DNA of 64,000 nt. Source: Aurifilum marmelostoma. Lineage: Eukaryota; Ascomycota; Sordariomycetes; Diaporthales; Cryphonectriaceae. Numbering within the stretch: the stretch's first letter is position 1; every line of letters starts with the position of its first letter. The DNA lies in NCBI GenBank assembly GCA_027559495.1, contig JAMXSV010000031.1, forward strand, positions 1-64,000. The letters run 5' to 3'. The notes under the pieces are model-generated. The model did no database searches, was not told the DNA's origin, and saw only the letters and a list, made by a program, of their open reading frames with translations. This document shows positions 49,071-60,755 of this stretch, one piece after another. The translations under genes and the position numbers were made by a program.

Positions 49071-50392
49071 AGGCGATGGAACTGTGCCTTTCTTTTGCCG
49101 CGAATGCATGACGACCTCACCTTCATTGATCTTTCTGGGAAAAATAAAAAGCTTGTACTATAGTGAAGCCGTATGTTTCCGCATCGCAGGCGGACTACAT
49201 CGGCTTGGCGGATTATGAAGCCTGGGTTGGTTAGCGGATGTGGGCATATATATGTATAAATACAGAACAGGCCAGGCACGCCGATTGAATATCGTTGATG
49301 GACATGCATTGAATCATGTTTTGTTAAGTATAGCGTACCCCCGGACCCTTACCTGGCGAATGTTCTGGGCGGTCCGTCTTCTGCATCTGAATCGTGGAGC
49401 TAAACTTTCCAAGAATTTTTGCAAAGTTGATACGCCAAATCTCTCTGGGTTCAATGAGCATAGTATGTCTCTTTTTCGTCAAGACGCAGCTCTTGCAAAG
49501 GCTGGCCGTGTAAATCTTCATGAAGCGCCCATCGGTTATGATGACTACGGAAAGACTGACTGCAATGTGTAAAAGAAGGGCAGAACAACATAAGACGGCT
49601 GCTCACACAAGTTCTAATCTCTAGTAGTGGCCTACAAGGGTTTAAACTCAAACGCCCATCAAATGGTTGGAAACGCGCTGCAAGGGAGATGCAAACTATG
49701 AAATATGTGTGATGATGAATGACAGGTGCATTGGTGCCAAATTAGTACCCCGATTTCAGCACACCATTTGTTTTCCCCAGTAAACTTTCCTTCACAAGGA
49801 ACAGCGGTCCTGCTTCCTCTCAACTTTTGTGTCCCTTTTTCTACAAGTAGGCGGCACGCGATCTATTACTCGTAGTGTGTATGTTTAAGTAAGTGTATAC
49901 TACCTTGCGAGTGGTCATGTATCCTACTCTTACTGATTCCACCATGATGCATCTCGTGAATGCCTTAGGTAAGCACAGTCTCAATATTGCCTGCCTCTGA
50001 AATTCTAGGAGGATCTCTTGTGCCATACTAGCAGCTCAGGTGTCATCATAGCAAGACTGTCTGCTGCTTATAAAACAAAGCAGAGACGATGTGCTGTATG
50101 AATCAATATGAGAATGGCTGACACTTGCATGCAGCTTCAACCACAACAGCCAAGCAAGAAGTGGGGCACACAGTGAGCTTGAGGCTTTTGGCTATCCCTG
50201 CGCACGGACTCTTGCGCTCTCGCACAGCAAGAGACCGATTTCGTCGTCCTCTTTGGCCAACGACCACGATTGTTGGACCGGCAAACTCCCCTTCCCCCCC
50301 AATATAAAACACCATCCTGCCCATCCATTTTAACATACGAGCATTCGAGGACATTCAGACTGTCGATATATGGCCTCCTAGGCATTTCAAAT
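48297..50392. promoter_or_regulatory. Divergent intergenic region VID21 / SPP2
   Basis: 2.1 kb without a supported gene. It includes a T9-A25 homopolymer junction at 49036-49069 and a TATAAAA-like word at about 50302 some 90 nt upstream of the SPP2 ATG, plausibly its TATA box. Otherwise nothing recognised. Confidence 0.5.
49036..49069. repeat. T9-A25 homopolymer
   Basis: A perfect T9 followed by A25, with no flanking target duplication recognised. A slippage-prone simple sequence. Confidence 0.9.
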
Positions 50393-51379
50393 ATGGCCGA
50401 ACCAAAAGGGTCACGCATCGCGATCCGCTTTGGTGCCTCGTCATCCTCCAAAGCACCCACCAGAAACATAGCACGCCCTGCACCATCCAGCGCGCTCGGC
50501 AAGAGGCACCGGCCTCGTTTCGACCATGACCCCGACGACTCTTCCGGCGATGAGGAGACCGAGGACGCACAGCACGAGAGCATTACACACTTCGGCGCAA
50601 ATGGTGCAGAATTCGTCGATGATGAGCACTTGAGTGCACCTGAACGCAGATCCGACGACAGGAAAATAGCGCGGCGGAGAACGAAGTCGCCAGATGGCAA
50701 GAGCCAGGAAGAGATTGGCGTTTCCGGAAATGATCATAAGGGTGAAGAGGAGAAAGAGGAGTCGCTCAAATACGGGCTGACGGTCTCGAAGAAGCCCATA
50801 CGGGACGAGACGAAGCAGGAGGATGACGACCAGGAAGCGTCAAGGGAGCCCAAGACCGCCGACGAGGAGGCCATGGATGCTCTCATGGGCAAGGACACGG
50901 GGAAAAAGCGCATACTCCACCGAACGGAGGACAGCGCCTACCGCGACGCTGCTGCGAACGCACCGGAGGAAGACGGCCTGGAGACATACGACGCTATCCC
51001 AGTGGAGGGTTTCGGTGCGTCTCTTCTTATGGGACAAGGCTGGGATGGCAAGATGCGGGGGCCAAAGGCCAAAGAAGTCAAGAAGCGTCCAAACGGGATG
51101 GGGCTGGGCTCCAAAAAACTGACGGGCGAGGAGGATCTGGGCGGTTGGGACTCGAAAGGCAAGAGCAAGAGCGACAGACGGCCGAGACTCGATGAGTACC
51201 GGAGAGATAGGGACAGGGAGCGCGACCGACGGGAGGACAGATATCGCGACAGCTACAAGAACGAGCGAGACCGCGAACGCAACGGCGACAGTAGAAGAGA
51301 CGGTGGCCGCGAGCGCGATAGAGACCGGGATCGAGACCGCGACCACCACAGCCGTAGCGACAGAAGCTATCGGCGATGA
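50393..51379 (+). CDS. SPP2: Pre-mRNA splicing factor SPP2 (GPKOW-like, G-patch)
   Basis: A single-exon gene of 328 aa from ATG 50393 (MAEPKGSRIAIRFG). SPP2 activates the helicase PRP2 through its G-patch during catalytic activation of the spliceosome. The N-terminus has the short IAIRFGASSSSK motif typical of the family; a charged middle contains KYGLTVSKK; the G-patch-like core is at about residues 199-221 (YDAIPVEGFGASLLMGQGWD) followed by GLGSKK. The C-terminal 90 residues are almost wholly Arg, Asp and Glu repeats (RDRDRERDRR), common in metazoan GPKOW-type and RS-like spliceosomal proteins. Nuclear. The absence of introns contrasts with most genes nearby. Confidence 0.93.
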   Translation: MAEPKGSRIAIRFGASSSSKAPTRNIARPAPSSALGKRHRPRFDHDPDDSSGDEETEDAQHESITHFGANGAEFVDDEHLSAPERRSDDRKIARRRTKSPDGKSQEEIGVSGNDHKGEEEKEESLKYGLTVSKKPIRDETKQEDDDQEASREPKTADEEAMDALMGKDTGKKRILHRTEDSAYRDAAANAPEEDGLETYDAIPVEGFGASLLMGQGWDGKMRGPKAKEVKKRPNGMGLGSKKLTGEEDLGGWDSKGKSKSDRRPRLDEYRRDRDRERDRREDRYRDSYKNERDRERNGDSRRDGGRERDRDRDRDRDHHSRSDRSYRR

Positions 51380-54300
51380 ACTACGTCCCCATAGGCAAGA
51401 CCTGTTAGACTTGCAAATTGAGCATCAGCACATCAACGACCAAAATGCGAATCGGGATAAATAAAACTCAGTAAACATAGACCAACAGGTAGGTAGATAT
51501 CCCGTGCTTGTCCCCGTTTCTTCCAGTGACATCGTGATCTGGCTAAATCCTACTCAGCTCCTGCTCTCAGCGCATCGCTGTCATTTCTTCTCGGACTATT
51601 CCTCAAGTAGTCAAGAAACCTCGCCAGGGGTTGGGTTGCAGCAATCCAGTGGCCTCTACCAAGACATATCACACAAGTCTTGTGGATCTGAGGTTGTTGT
51701 TCCCAAGTAGGTCGAACTTTTGAATAGTAAGTTGAATGAGCAAGTACAACTCTCCTTTGACTATGCAGGTTCATGCGGCTTTGTGTCATACAGGTCATAC
51801 TCGCATATCATGTGGCCCGAGAGGTCAATTTCATGTTACTGTGTTTCTGCCTCAAGACGGTCATCTATCAGAAACGATACCAATGCGCATAGCATCGATC
51901 CGTGCCCTCCCTCTGAGGCCACCTTTCAGCCTCATCTCTAATCAAAGCAAATTTCCAGGTGCACGATGGCATCCGCTCAGCTTCTCGGAAAACATACAAT
52001 GCTCCAGAGGGATCTCAACGAGCGACCTTTCCAGGTGGCATGGCGGACGACTGAGGAACACTCAAGAATGATGACCACCGTATTGACACTCGTCATTTAG
52101 ATCAACCTCAGCCCTGCAAGGCACCTCAGGCATATCTGGTGGCGGTCAAGGGACCTGGTTCTCGTACATGAGTAGACTTGGTCAGCAAAAGCAATTCGAC
52201 CCCGCTCCGCGGAACACGGACTACGTTCCTACGGCTGATTCGGCTTAGCTAGCCTTCCACTGCGCCTGGCTCTGGTTCAACTATCTAAAGAATTGTCAGA
52301 TCTCCGGAGATAGACAAACCATCACACCTCGCTCTGCTTCCGAACATGGAAAGCAACCATATCTGGGGGCTTACTTTAATACTCCCGCTTCTTTCTTCTT
52401 TCCATTTATCTTTATTTTTTCCCCATTCGATCCATTGGGGAGAGGAGAACAGGCGTCTCTAGTGGAATCCTATATCAGACCACTCCCGCTCACCGATGGA
52501 GAAAGAGTGCGCTCTAGTCTGAACTTTCTGCTCTTTTGCGGTTCAGCTGCAATGCCTGGTAAGGGACTAGAATAGAAGTGTCACCGAGACCAAGAAGATC
52601 GTGACTAGATTGAGCCCATCAACGCCTTGCATCAGTCCAAGCAGCGCGTACCACAGGACTGAGGAGAGCGGTATCATTGATGGCGTCCTGGTTCATACTA
52701 TCAAACGGCTGCCAAATCACAGCCCACTCTGTGAGACCCATTGCTTTTTCCTCTCTGTGATGTCTAAGCGCAGCGTACCAATGCATGAAAACCTACACAC
52801 ACGACGTCGAAATTGTCTTGCTACAAGAAAGAAGAATAAAAGGTTGTCAGCTACTAGCCTACTCAAGAAGCCAGCAAGAATGAGTGACGCAGATACTGAT
52901 CAACTGACACATGCATCCAACATCGCCTTCCCCCCCCCCTCCCTCCTCAATAATTAAGCCGGTCTGATCACCCCGCGTACCATAGTATGATGTATACACC
53001 AGCTTACTGTGATATTGTTGGCTCGGCCTCTTCTCCGCTATAATCTCTACCGCACATTCTGTGCGAGCCGCCCTGGATTATTGTGCTCGTCCAGGCTAAT
53101 CCCCTGAGATAGCACTGTATACAAGCCTTTACTTGCCTCACAAGAGGGAGGGGGGGGGGAGAAGAGAAGAAGAGAAAAGCAATGTCAGTCCCTTCCAGAG
53201 CATGCGCTCTCCCCCAGGAAGCGGGGCCAAGGCAGAGAGTCATTTTAGCAGTGAAACGTCGGCAGGGCCTTCCTTTGCTTCGGGCGGAAGTGCATGCCAG
53301 CTGCCGATTCGCTGTATCGTATATATAATCCTGCATGACTAGGGCGTTGAGGGGATTCAGACTGCTCATCACTATCGAAAGCGGGGTTCCGATAAGAGCT
53401 CAGCGAGAGACAGGGTGAGTAAGGACTCAAGATCTGGCAAAGAAGAGGACACAACGTTTAGACTTTTGTCATTAGCAATGTGAGCAACTGGATTGGCCTG
53501 GCTCTACGGTCTACCTTGAAAAAGAAAGAGGAAAACCTCCGAGAATAGGAACCATGAAAAACAAAGTAGTAGAAAGACGAAAAGAAAAAAAAAAAGAGAG
53601 AATATGGTTCGGCGGCCAAGGTCCAGCTTTCCACAACCAGCAAGGTGGGTCGGCTAATGGAGCGTCCGTCCTGCAGCCTCTCTCCCTTGCGCATGCAGCA
53701 GAGGCCCATGACCCGGCTTGAACGGTGCAACGTCCGGATATGCACCTCCGACGCGGTGCAGCTTGGCTTGCTGGATTGCGATATCCTGTGACTGGCCCAG
53801 GGAGCTCCGCCAGCAAGGGTAGGTTATTTTAGAAAAGAGAAAAGGAAACGACAATAAAACATCCCCTTCACCTCTTGCCGTGCCTGCCCCTCCTCGTCTA
53901 CTCCCCGCCGCCTCCACTCGCACCTTCCCTTGCCGACCAATAAATACCCGCGTAGCGAGGCGACAGAAGTCACCTGTAATTGAGTCCCCCGCAGAAGGAG
54001 CTATCCAACCATCCCGTTATCCCGCTAAATCCCTATTCCTGCCGTTCCCCGTCCCCCCCCCCTCCCTCTTTCCACACCTCTCTCTCTGCGTGTTTCTTTT
54101 CCTCTCCCCAAATCTTTCCAAGAGCTAGAACTGGGGTAGGTAGAGACGGGTGCCCCACCTCCGGCGAGTCTGAGACATATGCACTATGTAGACACGCTCT
54201 GCCGTCTCATCAGCAATAAACCCATCCCCCTCCCGGCGTCCCGCCCCGTCTGCCAGCTGCCCCGGCACTGGAAGGTGTGTGACCCTTCGAGGTATTATGA

Positions 54301-55156
54301 TAGGCACGCTTACAGAGGATTTGAGAGCGTGGAGGGTGGGAGGAGGGAGCACTCCTCACGGGGTCAGCGCCACCGGCATGTACTGGATGATGACGAGGGG
54401 AGATGGTCTGGAAGGAAGAGGGGAGAGGGGGTCGGGTGCAGAGACGCTTCTCGCCATGGGCAGATCACGCAGATCACTCCTCACACTCATACACAGTCTG
54501 TCTTGCTCCCTCTCTCTCTTCATCCTCAACAAAATCAGTAGTCGAACGTATATGCACGTGTGTAAAGTACCATAAAATGTACGCGGTAATTGGTACGAGC
54601 TGTTCAGCTACAGGGCCCAGCCCGCAAGTAAATGTCTGACTGCCCTCAAAGAGTGGGGGTCCCGTAGCTTCAGCCGCGCCATGGTATAGCGGGCACCGTC
54701 GCAATGTGGGGCCTGAACCCGCTTCCACCTCCCTAAGCAACGCACATGCACAGCAGTGTGCAGTGCTGTGGCGCGGTGGAGCACGCCGGATCCTCAGGCC
54801 CAGGTTTGTTGTTTGTTTGGTGTGCTGGTGTGTGTATGGACGTGCTGTAAGCTTGCATGTACTGTACATAGTAGTATATACTGTATGTACATGGTCATGT
54901 CAGCTACCAGTCGGAAGCCTAGGAGGCGGAGGAGAAAGAGAGAGGCGAATTGTGGGCTTGGTCCAGTTCGCCAGCGACCCTTCTTTCGTGTCGTTGTTGT
55001 TTAGCAGAACATCTGTGGAGCCGTCCTCATTGGCAAAGACAGGGCATCAAATTCGAGCCAGCGGAGATGTTGTTTCCCGCCTCGTCTTCTCAACATCACA
55101 TACGGCGGCTATAGTTCTTGCTTCTAGGGTACAGTAATGTATACGGCAGGTCCAAT

Positions 55157-55172
55157 CCCCCCCCCCCCCCCC
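55157..55172. repeat. C16 homopolymer
   Basis: An uninterrupted run of sixteen C on the + strand in non-coding DNA. It may form i-motif/G-tract structures and is prone to length error. Confidence 0.9.
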
Positions 55173-56969
55173 TTTCTTCTTCCTCGATGTACTGGAACCC
55201 GTCCTTCCTCTTTTTTACGCACACTGTCTCGTCACTTCCTACTCCACTAAAACAACACACGCACAACATTTCCACCCTAGGCCCGCGGGAAGGAGGCTCT
55301 AGGCTTCCAGCTGCGCGACGGGGGGTAACTACGACCCGTAGTCCCCGCGGGAGGATGTACTATGTACAGTACTACATAGCATGTACCCATGTATCTGACA
55401 TCGTCCTTGCTAGGCCCTTTCGAATGGCCCATCGTGCCTTCCCTTGCCCTCGAAAGCAGGAGGAGAAAAGGAAAAAAAATCAAATCCTAGACATCTTTCG
55501 GTGTGGTTGTCCCCGTTTTAGGCCTGCTGCATGCGCTTCTACCTGCAGCTACTACGGCTTAGCACGTAGCTGTGTCTCGCTTTCTGTTTGTGTGTGTGTG
55601 CGTGTGGCCTGCCGTGCGGACCAAAGCACGTTTTTGGCAACCCATTCGCAGGTGTTGCGTAATACCCATGCGGATCTATTTGCTTATTTAACTGGTGGTT
55701 TTTTTGGTGTTATTTTTCCTTAAAAAAAAAGGTAGAATTGGTGAGATATCGCTAAACAGGGTCAGATTATCGGCGGGTGCGGGAGGTGGAGAGAGGGGTA
55801 GAGAGAAGCAGGTAAGGTTATATGCAGTGTGCCGCCGTTGCTGCTGCATCACCATGCATGGTTGGCGGCCTCCTCCTTGTGATGGTGTGCATGGTAATGG
55901 TACATACTGGATACAAAGGGCTTTTGTATCTACCATGTAGATGGCCCAGCAGTGGACTTTTGTTCCTGTGTCTGTCGTGTGAGGCCCAGAAAAAGAAAAG
56001 AAAAGGGAAACCTCACAAGCAGTTTGCCAAACCCCCCTTCTTCCCTGTCAGCGCCCCCCCCCCAAAAAAAAGACAGCAACAGGTGCCACGTACCCGGTTG
56101 ACGGAACTATGAGCAGCGTGCCGCACCACACGTCACTTATATCCTCTCTCGGCGGTGTTGACAGGCAGGATAGTAAGGACACGTGTGGACATATCTGAGG
56201 AGCAATAGGCAGGCCCTTTTGTCTAGTGATATTCACAAACCCCCCCCCCACCCTGACAGTGATGCCTTGGGGTAGCTTCAGGCTCTTATGAGACTTGGAA
56301 AGTGAGGAGAGAGGATGGAGAATGAGGGGAGGATGCTCCTTGAGTCTGCCATGGTCAAGCATGACATTCTGCATGTGAGGGCAACCCTAAGCGGACTGAT
56401 AGTGGTGTGGAAGCACACACACGCACATACCCACACACCCTCTCTCTTTCTGGTTGCATCAGTGGCTTGCTATCGTGTTGCAGCTTTTTGTCCACATGTT
56501 AAATGATAGCTGAGCCTGCGAATGAGAAGAGAAAAAAAAAAGGGGGCGGGGGCGAAGGGGTCGAGAACATGATCACAATATCAAAAAGAAACGGTCTGTG
56601 GGATTCTTGGCGATATGTTATGGAAGGGTTCTTCAGGAGGGGACACCACCTTTCATGCGTGCATGTATCTAGACCTTTCCAGCACTCTGCAGATGGCAGC
56701 TATCACTGTCCTTGACACCCTCAGCTTCCTGAAATGTGAGTTGTCAGCATTTGTTACTTCGTATTCAGAAAGCTGTCGCTGCTTCTTGCATGTGAGATGT
56801 CAGCATGGTCATCTCATGGAGTTGGGCCAATGTGACGCATCATATGTGACTACTTCCAGGGGCACGGAGAGACCTTGATGCCCAACTGGAAAGAAAACAA
56901 AACTGCCATGCATGTTGGGATGGACAGGATCGTAGACCACATTGACCTGGCAGTGAGGCTGTCTAGTGT

Positions 56970-56972
<3 letters not shown>

Positions 56973-57014
<42 letters not shown>

Positions 57015-57015
57015 G
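56973..57015. repeat. A34-G9 homopolymer pair
   Basis: Thirty-four A followed by nine G, both uninterrupted. Located in the gene desert. Confidence 0.9.
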
Positions 57016-59845
57016 TGATGCTACCTTGCCAATACCCTGTTTTCTCAAGACAGCCCAATTTCGCATTGTTACAAGATTTGTTTTTAGCACTGGGTGGCGG
57101 CTCAGAACGCGGTATGGCCATACAGCCAGACCATGGGGACCTCCACCCTGCTTAGCGGTGCCTAGAGGCTGCCCAAGCATGTAAGTCCTTAGTAGCATCT
57201 GCTTACTATTAAAGCAGCTTTTGGCAGTGCAGTCTCATGAGCATATCTGTCCACCAAGGCTCAAATGAACTTGTGTTCATTAGAAAGGATTACCATGTAG
57301 CAAAGAACTTGATCACAGGCTGTTGGCTCTTGCATCCTGTTACCTCGTAAGCTTTTGGGAGTAGTGCAATGACAAGTGGCCTTGGATGACTGGCTGGCTG
57401 CTCTTTGAGGCGGTCAGATTCCCCTCCTTCGCCAAAATGGACAGGCGTTTTGCCTCGCTTCCTGCAAGACGTAGATAATGATGGTGACTTCATGAGTAAT
57501 CCTGGAGGTCTCACTTTTTGTCTTGTCACCTCATTGATCGGACATGTCCCTAGTGATCTTGCAGACCTTGTCTGGATGGGGTGGTCAGGGAACCCTCTGG
57601 CAGCCCAGCTAGCTGGCGAGCCAGCGAGCCAGACATGCAGCGGCGTGTGAAATAGTTGGGCAGGCACCTGAGCACTGCACATCGACCCAAGACATTTTTC
57701 CCCCCTTCCTTGCCACGGCCTGTTGTTTGTTCCCACCAGAGGGGGACGAGAAAAACAGGATTTCTGGGCACATCTGGGCCTCTGAGGATGTTACCTTCCC
57801 AGAACCTCTTCCCTTATTCCCTCTGCTACCACCAAGTCAGCCAGCCACACTGCATTAGCATCAAGGCAATCATCAAAGCATATCCAGTCCCCATCCCTCC
57901 TCCCGTACAGACCTTTTGCAGGCGTCCGTCTGTCAGAGGCGAACACGTCTTGACCGGTCAAGCTCAGCCTGGAGCTAGAACCATCTGTCAACCATGTTTC
58001 TTCTCTCTTCGGGCAGCGACGGCGACGGCGACACAACCTCCCCTACCCCCCTTGCATACCATCATCGACATCATCGGCACGGAGAGCCCGTGTGGACGCG
58101 GTCTGATGCAGGTGCACCTGCAGCTGCAGCCGTGGTCGGCTCAAGTACCACCGTCAAAAGTTGCTTGCTGGCGAGGCAAGAAGGCGATAGGGCGCCGATA
58201 GGACGCCGGTTGACTGCATCGATCCCACCAGGCCAGGCCGCTGCGTCAACGTGTCATCGGTGGGTTAGAGGGAGACGGCGCACCTCGCCTCGGGATCAGC
58301 TGGTCGGTTGATCGTAAAAAGAAGGTCTCGTTTGACGGGAGGTCTTGATTGCTGACGCCCAGGCTCCATCCCAGAACAACGATCGTGGTTGGACCCCCCT
58401 TCGAGAAAAAAAACTTGACAGCATGCCGTCAGAGTCTTGGTCTAATGCAGCCCTTATGTCCGCTTGATGGGACCCCGAGTCGACAAAGGCGTCATCCGGC
58501 GACGGTCGAGCGTGTCGGAACTCGGCAATGGGCAGGCAATGGCCAAACAAGGACGGCCTGGCCAGGACACCGTCAACGGGCGGCGGATGAGAGAAGCTGG
58601 ACTGAAGAACAAGACGCTCAATCGCCTCCGATATGGAGATCTTCATGGTCAGGTTTCCGCGCAGATCACTGTGCGATAGATCTCGCCCCCACAAAAGTTC
58701 CCAGGGTCGAACCTCAAGCCGCTTTCCGTCTATGCAACCTGTAAGACATCGGCATTGGCAATGTGGCACACGCAGAGTGAGGAAGCTCAACTGTCCACTC
58801 TCGTTCGGTCCGGGTGGGGTCGCCCACGGCTGGCAGAGTCTGGTCCAGATAACCGGTGAGAGCCAGGACAACAACCGCCACGGCACCGTGCTGTGGACAG
58901 GTTGAGATATCGTCAAGACAAAAAAGAAGTGGTCGCTGCGGGGTCTTTGCAGCTGAGACGCCGCAACAGCCGCCTATCCCCATTGCTAATCAAGCACGCA
59001 CACACGCACAGAAAGAGGGAGGGGCCCAGGAAAGGCTCAAGCTGCATCTCTGCCCGAATCTTGCCGACGAACCACAAATGTCTCTCCCTCAATGTTGAGG
59101 GAGGGTTTCGTCGGATCGAGAGCAGTCCGATGATCCCGGGAGACCTGAGAGGGTCTCATCAGTACAGCCTGTGAAGGGTGTTCTATCTCCTCCTCTCGCA
59201 GTCTCTTGGTGTGTCATGCGCCTCACGGCGTACCCTGAAAGGAACGTGACATATTCTGGGCCGCCCTGCAGGCTACATCGATACAGTATGGCCCGCAAAG
59301 GACCCAGAACGAATTTCTGAGGAAGTTTGTTGTGTGCTTACCTACATGGTAGCCCATGGACCGGCTGATTAATATGGGCATCTCCCTGGTCACCTGCACT
59401 GGCCTCTCTGCCATCTGCGGCTCTGATGGGTGCACGCAGATCCTCACAGCCTTCACCGGTCCTTTGAGCTGCGAACAGGGCGTGCATTATCACGGAGCAG
59501 TTACCTGTGATGGGAGGTGCAGGCCAGAATTAAGTTTCAGTGCAACGAACGCCAACTTGCCCCCCCCCCCCTTCTCCTTTGAGCCCAAAGAGGGAGGCAG
59601 CGAAGGATTTCTTGTTCCCTCTTTTTTTTTTTCTTCAGGTGTTTAATGAGAGCCTGTCGACCACAGGAACGCACATACACATACCCCTCCTCGACCCCCC
59701 TGAGCAGGACCCGCCGTAGGGCGGAGGAATTGGGCAGCGACGCTGTCGTGTCGACCTCCGCCGCTGCTGACAGACATATCTGATCCTGCCACACGGAGCA
59801 AAATCAGCCTGTTCATGATCAATGATGTATATTGTGGCACATTTC

Positions 59846-59884
59846 TGTGTGCGTGTGCGCGCGCTCGCGCGCGTGTGTGTGTGG
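59846..59884. repeat. Alternating GT/CG run (Z-DNA-prone)
   Basis: Mixed GTGTGCGTGTGCGCGCGC and then CGCGCGCGTGTGTGTGTG words form a near-perfect alternating purine-pyrimidine stretch of about 39 bp with a small inverted centre around CTCG. Confidence 0.85.
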
Positions 59885-60722
59885 CTCGATGACGATAATG
59901 AGCGGGTGCTCAGTGCTGACAGCTACCGACCTATATGTGATGTATGTCTTGGGACTGACATAATAGCTTGATGGAGGGACGGCTGAGGGCGGCCAGCAGG
60001 AGGAGGACATGATTGGCGTGTAAGGTTCTACACTTCTTTGGAGGCCCAAGACTATCGGGCTAGACTTGGGAAGGCGCGGACCACTCACTTCAGGCGGTGG
60101 GGCTCCATCACACGCTGGGACGGCTTCGACCAGGCCTGGAGGATTGGGAGATTTGGCTTCGATCAGGTGCCCAAAGGGGTGTGTGGCCTCGTGTATGCCG
60201 ATTGTTTCCGGGGAAGGGTTTCCGGGCCAGACCAGCAGCAGAAAAACGACGTGTGGTTTTTATCATTAGCTCTCCCTGCTGCCGCGCGGAGGAGGGGGTC
60301 ACAAGTATCGTTCCACTTACGCGGTAGCACGAGACTTGTAGAATTCCGCGCCTCGGGGGGTGGGGATGGTTTGTTCTGCCGCATGGATACGCAGGTCAGC
60401 ACAGCTCTGCCACGAAAGAAGAAGAAGAAAAAAAAGAGAAACAAAAATAAAAACAAATGAAGACAAGATTGGGCAGCCGTAACAAGAGTACGGATGTGTA
60501 CCAAGGAGGTTTGAGAAAGGGGAGGGGGTGTACTTTTCAGGATGACGTTCCAGTCGCCTTTTTCCGCGGCGGATTGGGGGGGGAGGGGTCCAAGCCCACG
60601 CCGCTACGGCTGCAACAACATCAACAGCCCAGCCGATGGAGAGCGAGAGTGATGCTTGTGGAGTGTTGTGTGTGTGCGTGTGTGTGTTTGTGGTTGTGGT
60701 TGTCTGGCCTCAGCCGTCGACG

Positions 60723-60754
<32 letters not shown>
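60723..60754. repeat. A32 homopolymer
   Basis: An uninterrupted A run in non-coding DNA, preceded by a GT-rich stretch (GTGTGTGCGTGTGTGTG) at about 60665-60685. Confidence 0.9.

Positions 60755-60755
<1 letters not shown>

Noticed and set aside
51550..51798. Minus-strand frame with a zinc-knuckle-like CVICLGRGHWIAAT string, suggesting a transposon gag remnant
   Set aside because: The last Cys is missing (Thr), the frame is short with no credible start, and no flanking reverse transcriptase or repeat ends are visible.
58296..58916. 206-codon minus-strand frame in the gene desert
   Set aside because: Mixed Cys/Trp/Arg composition with no domain and no codon bias like the real genes; it overlaps equally long frames on the other strand.
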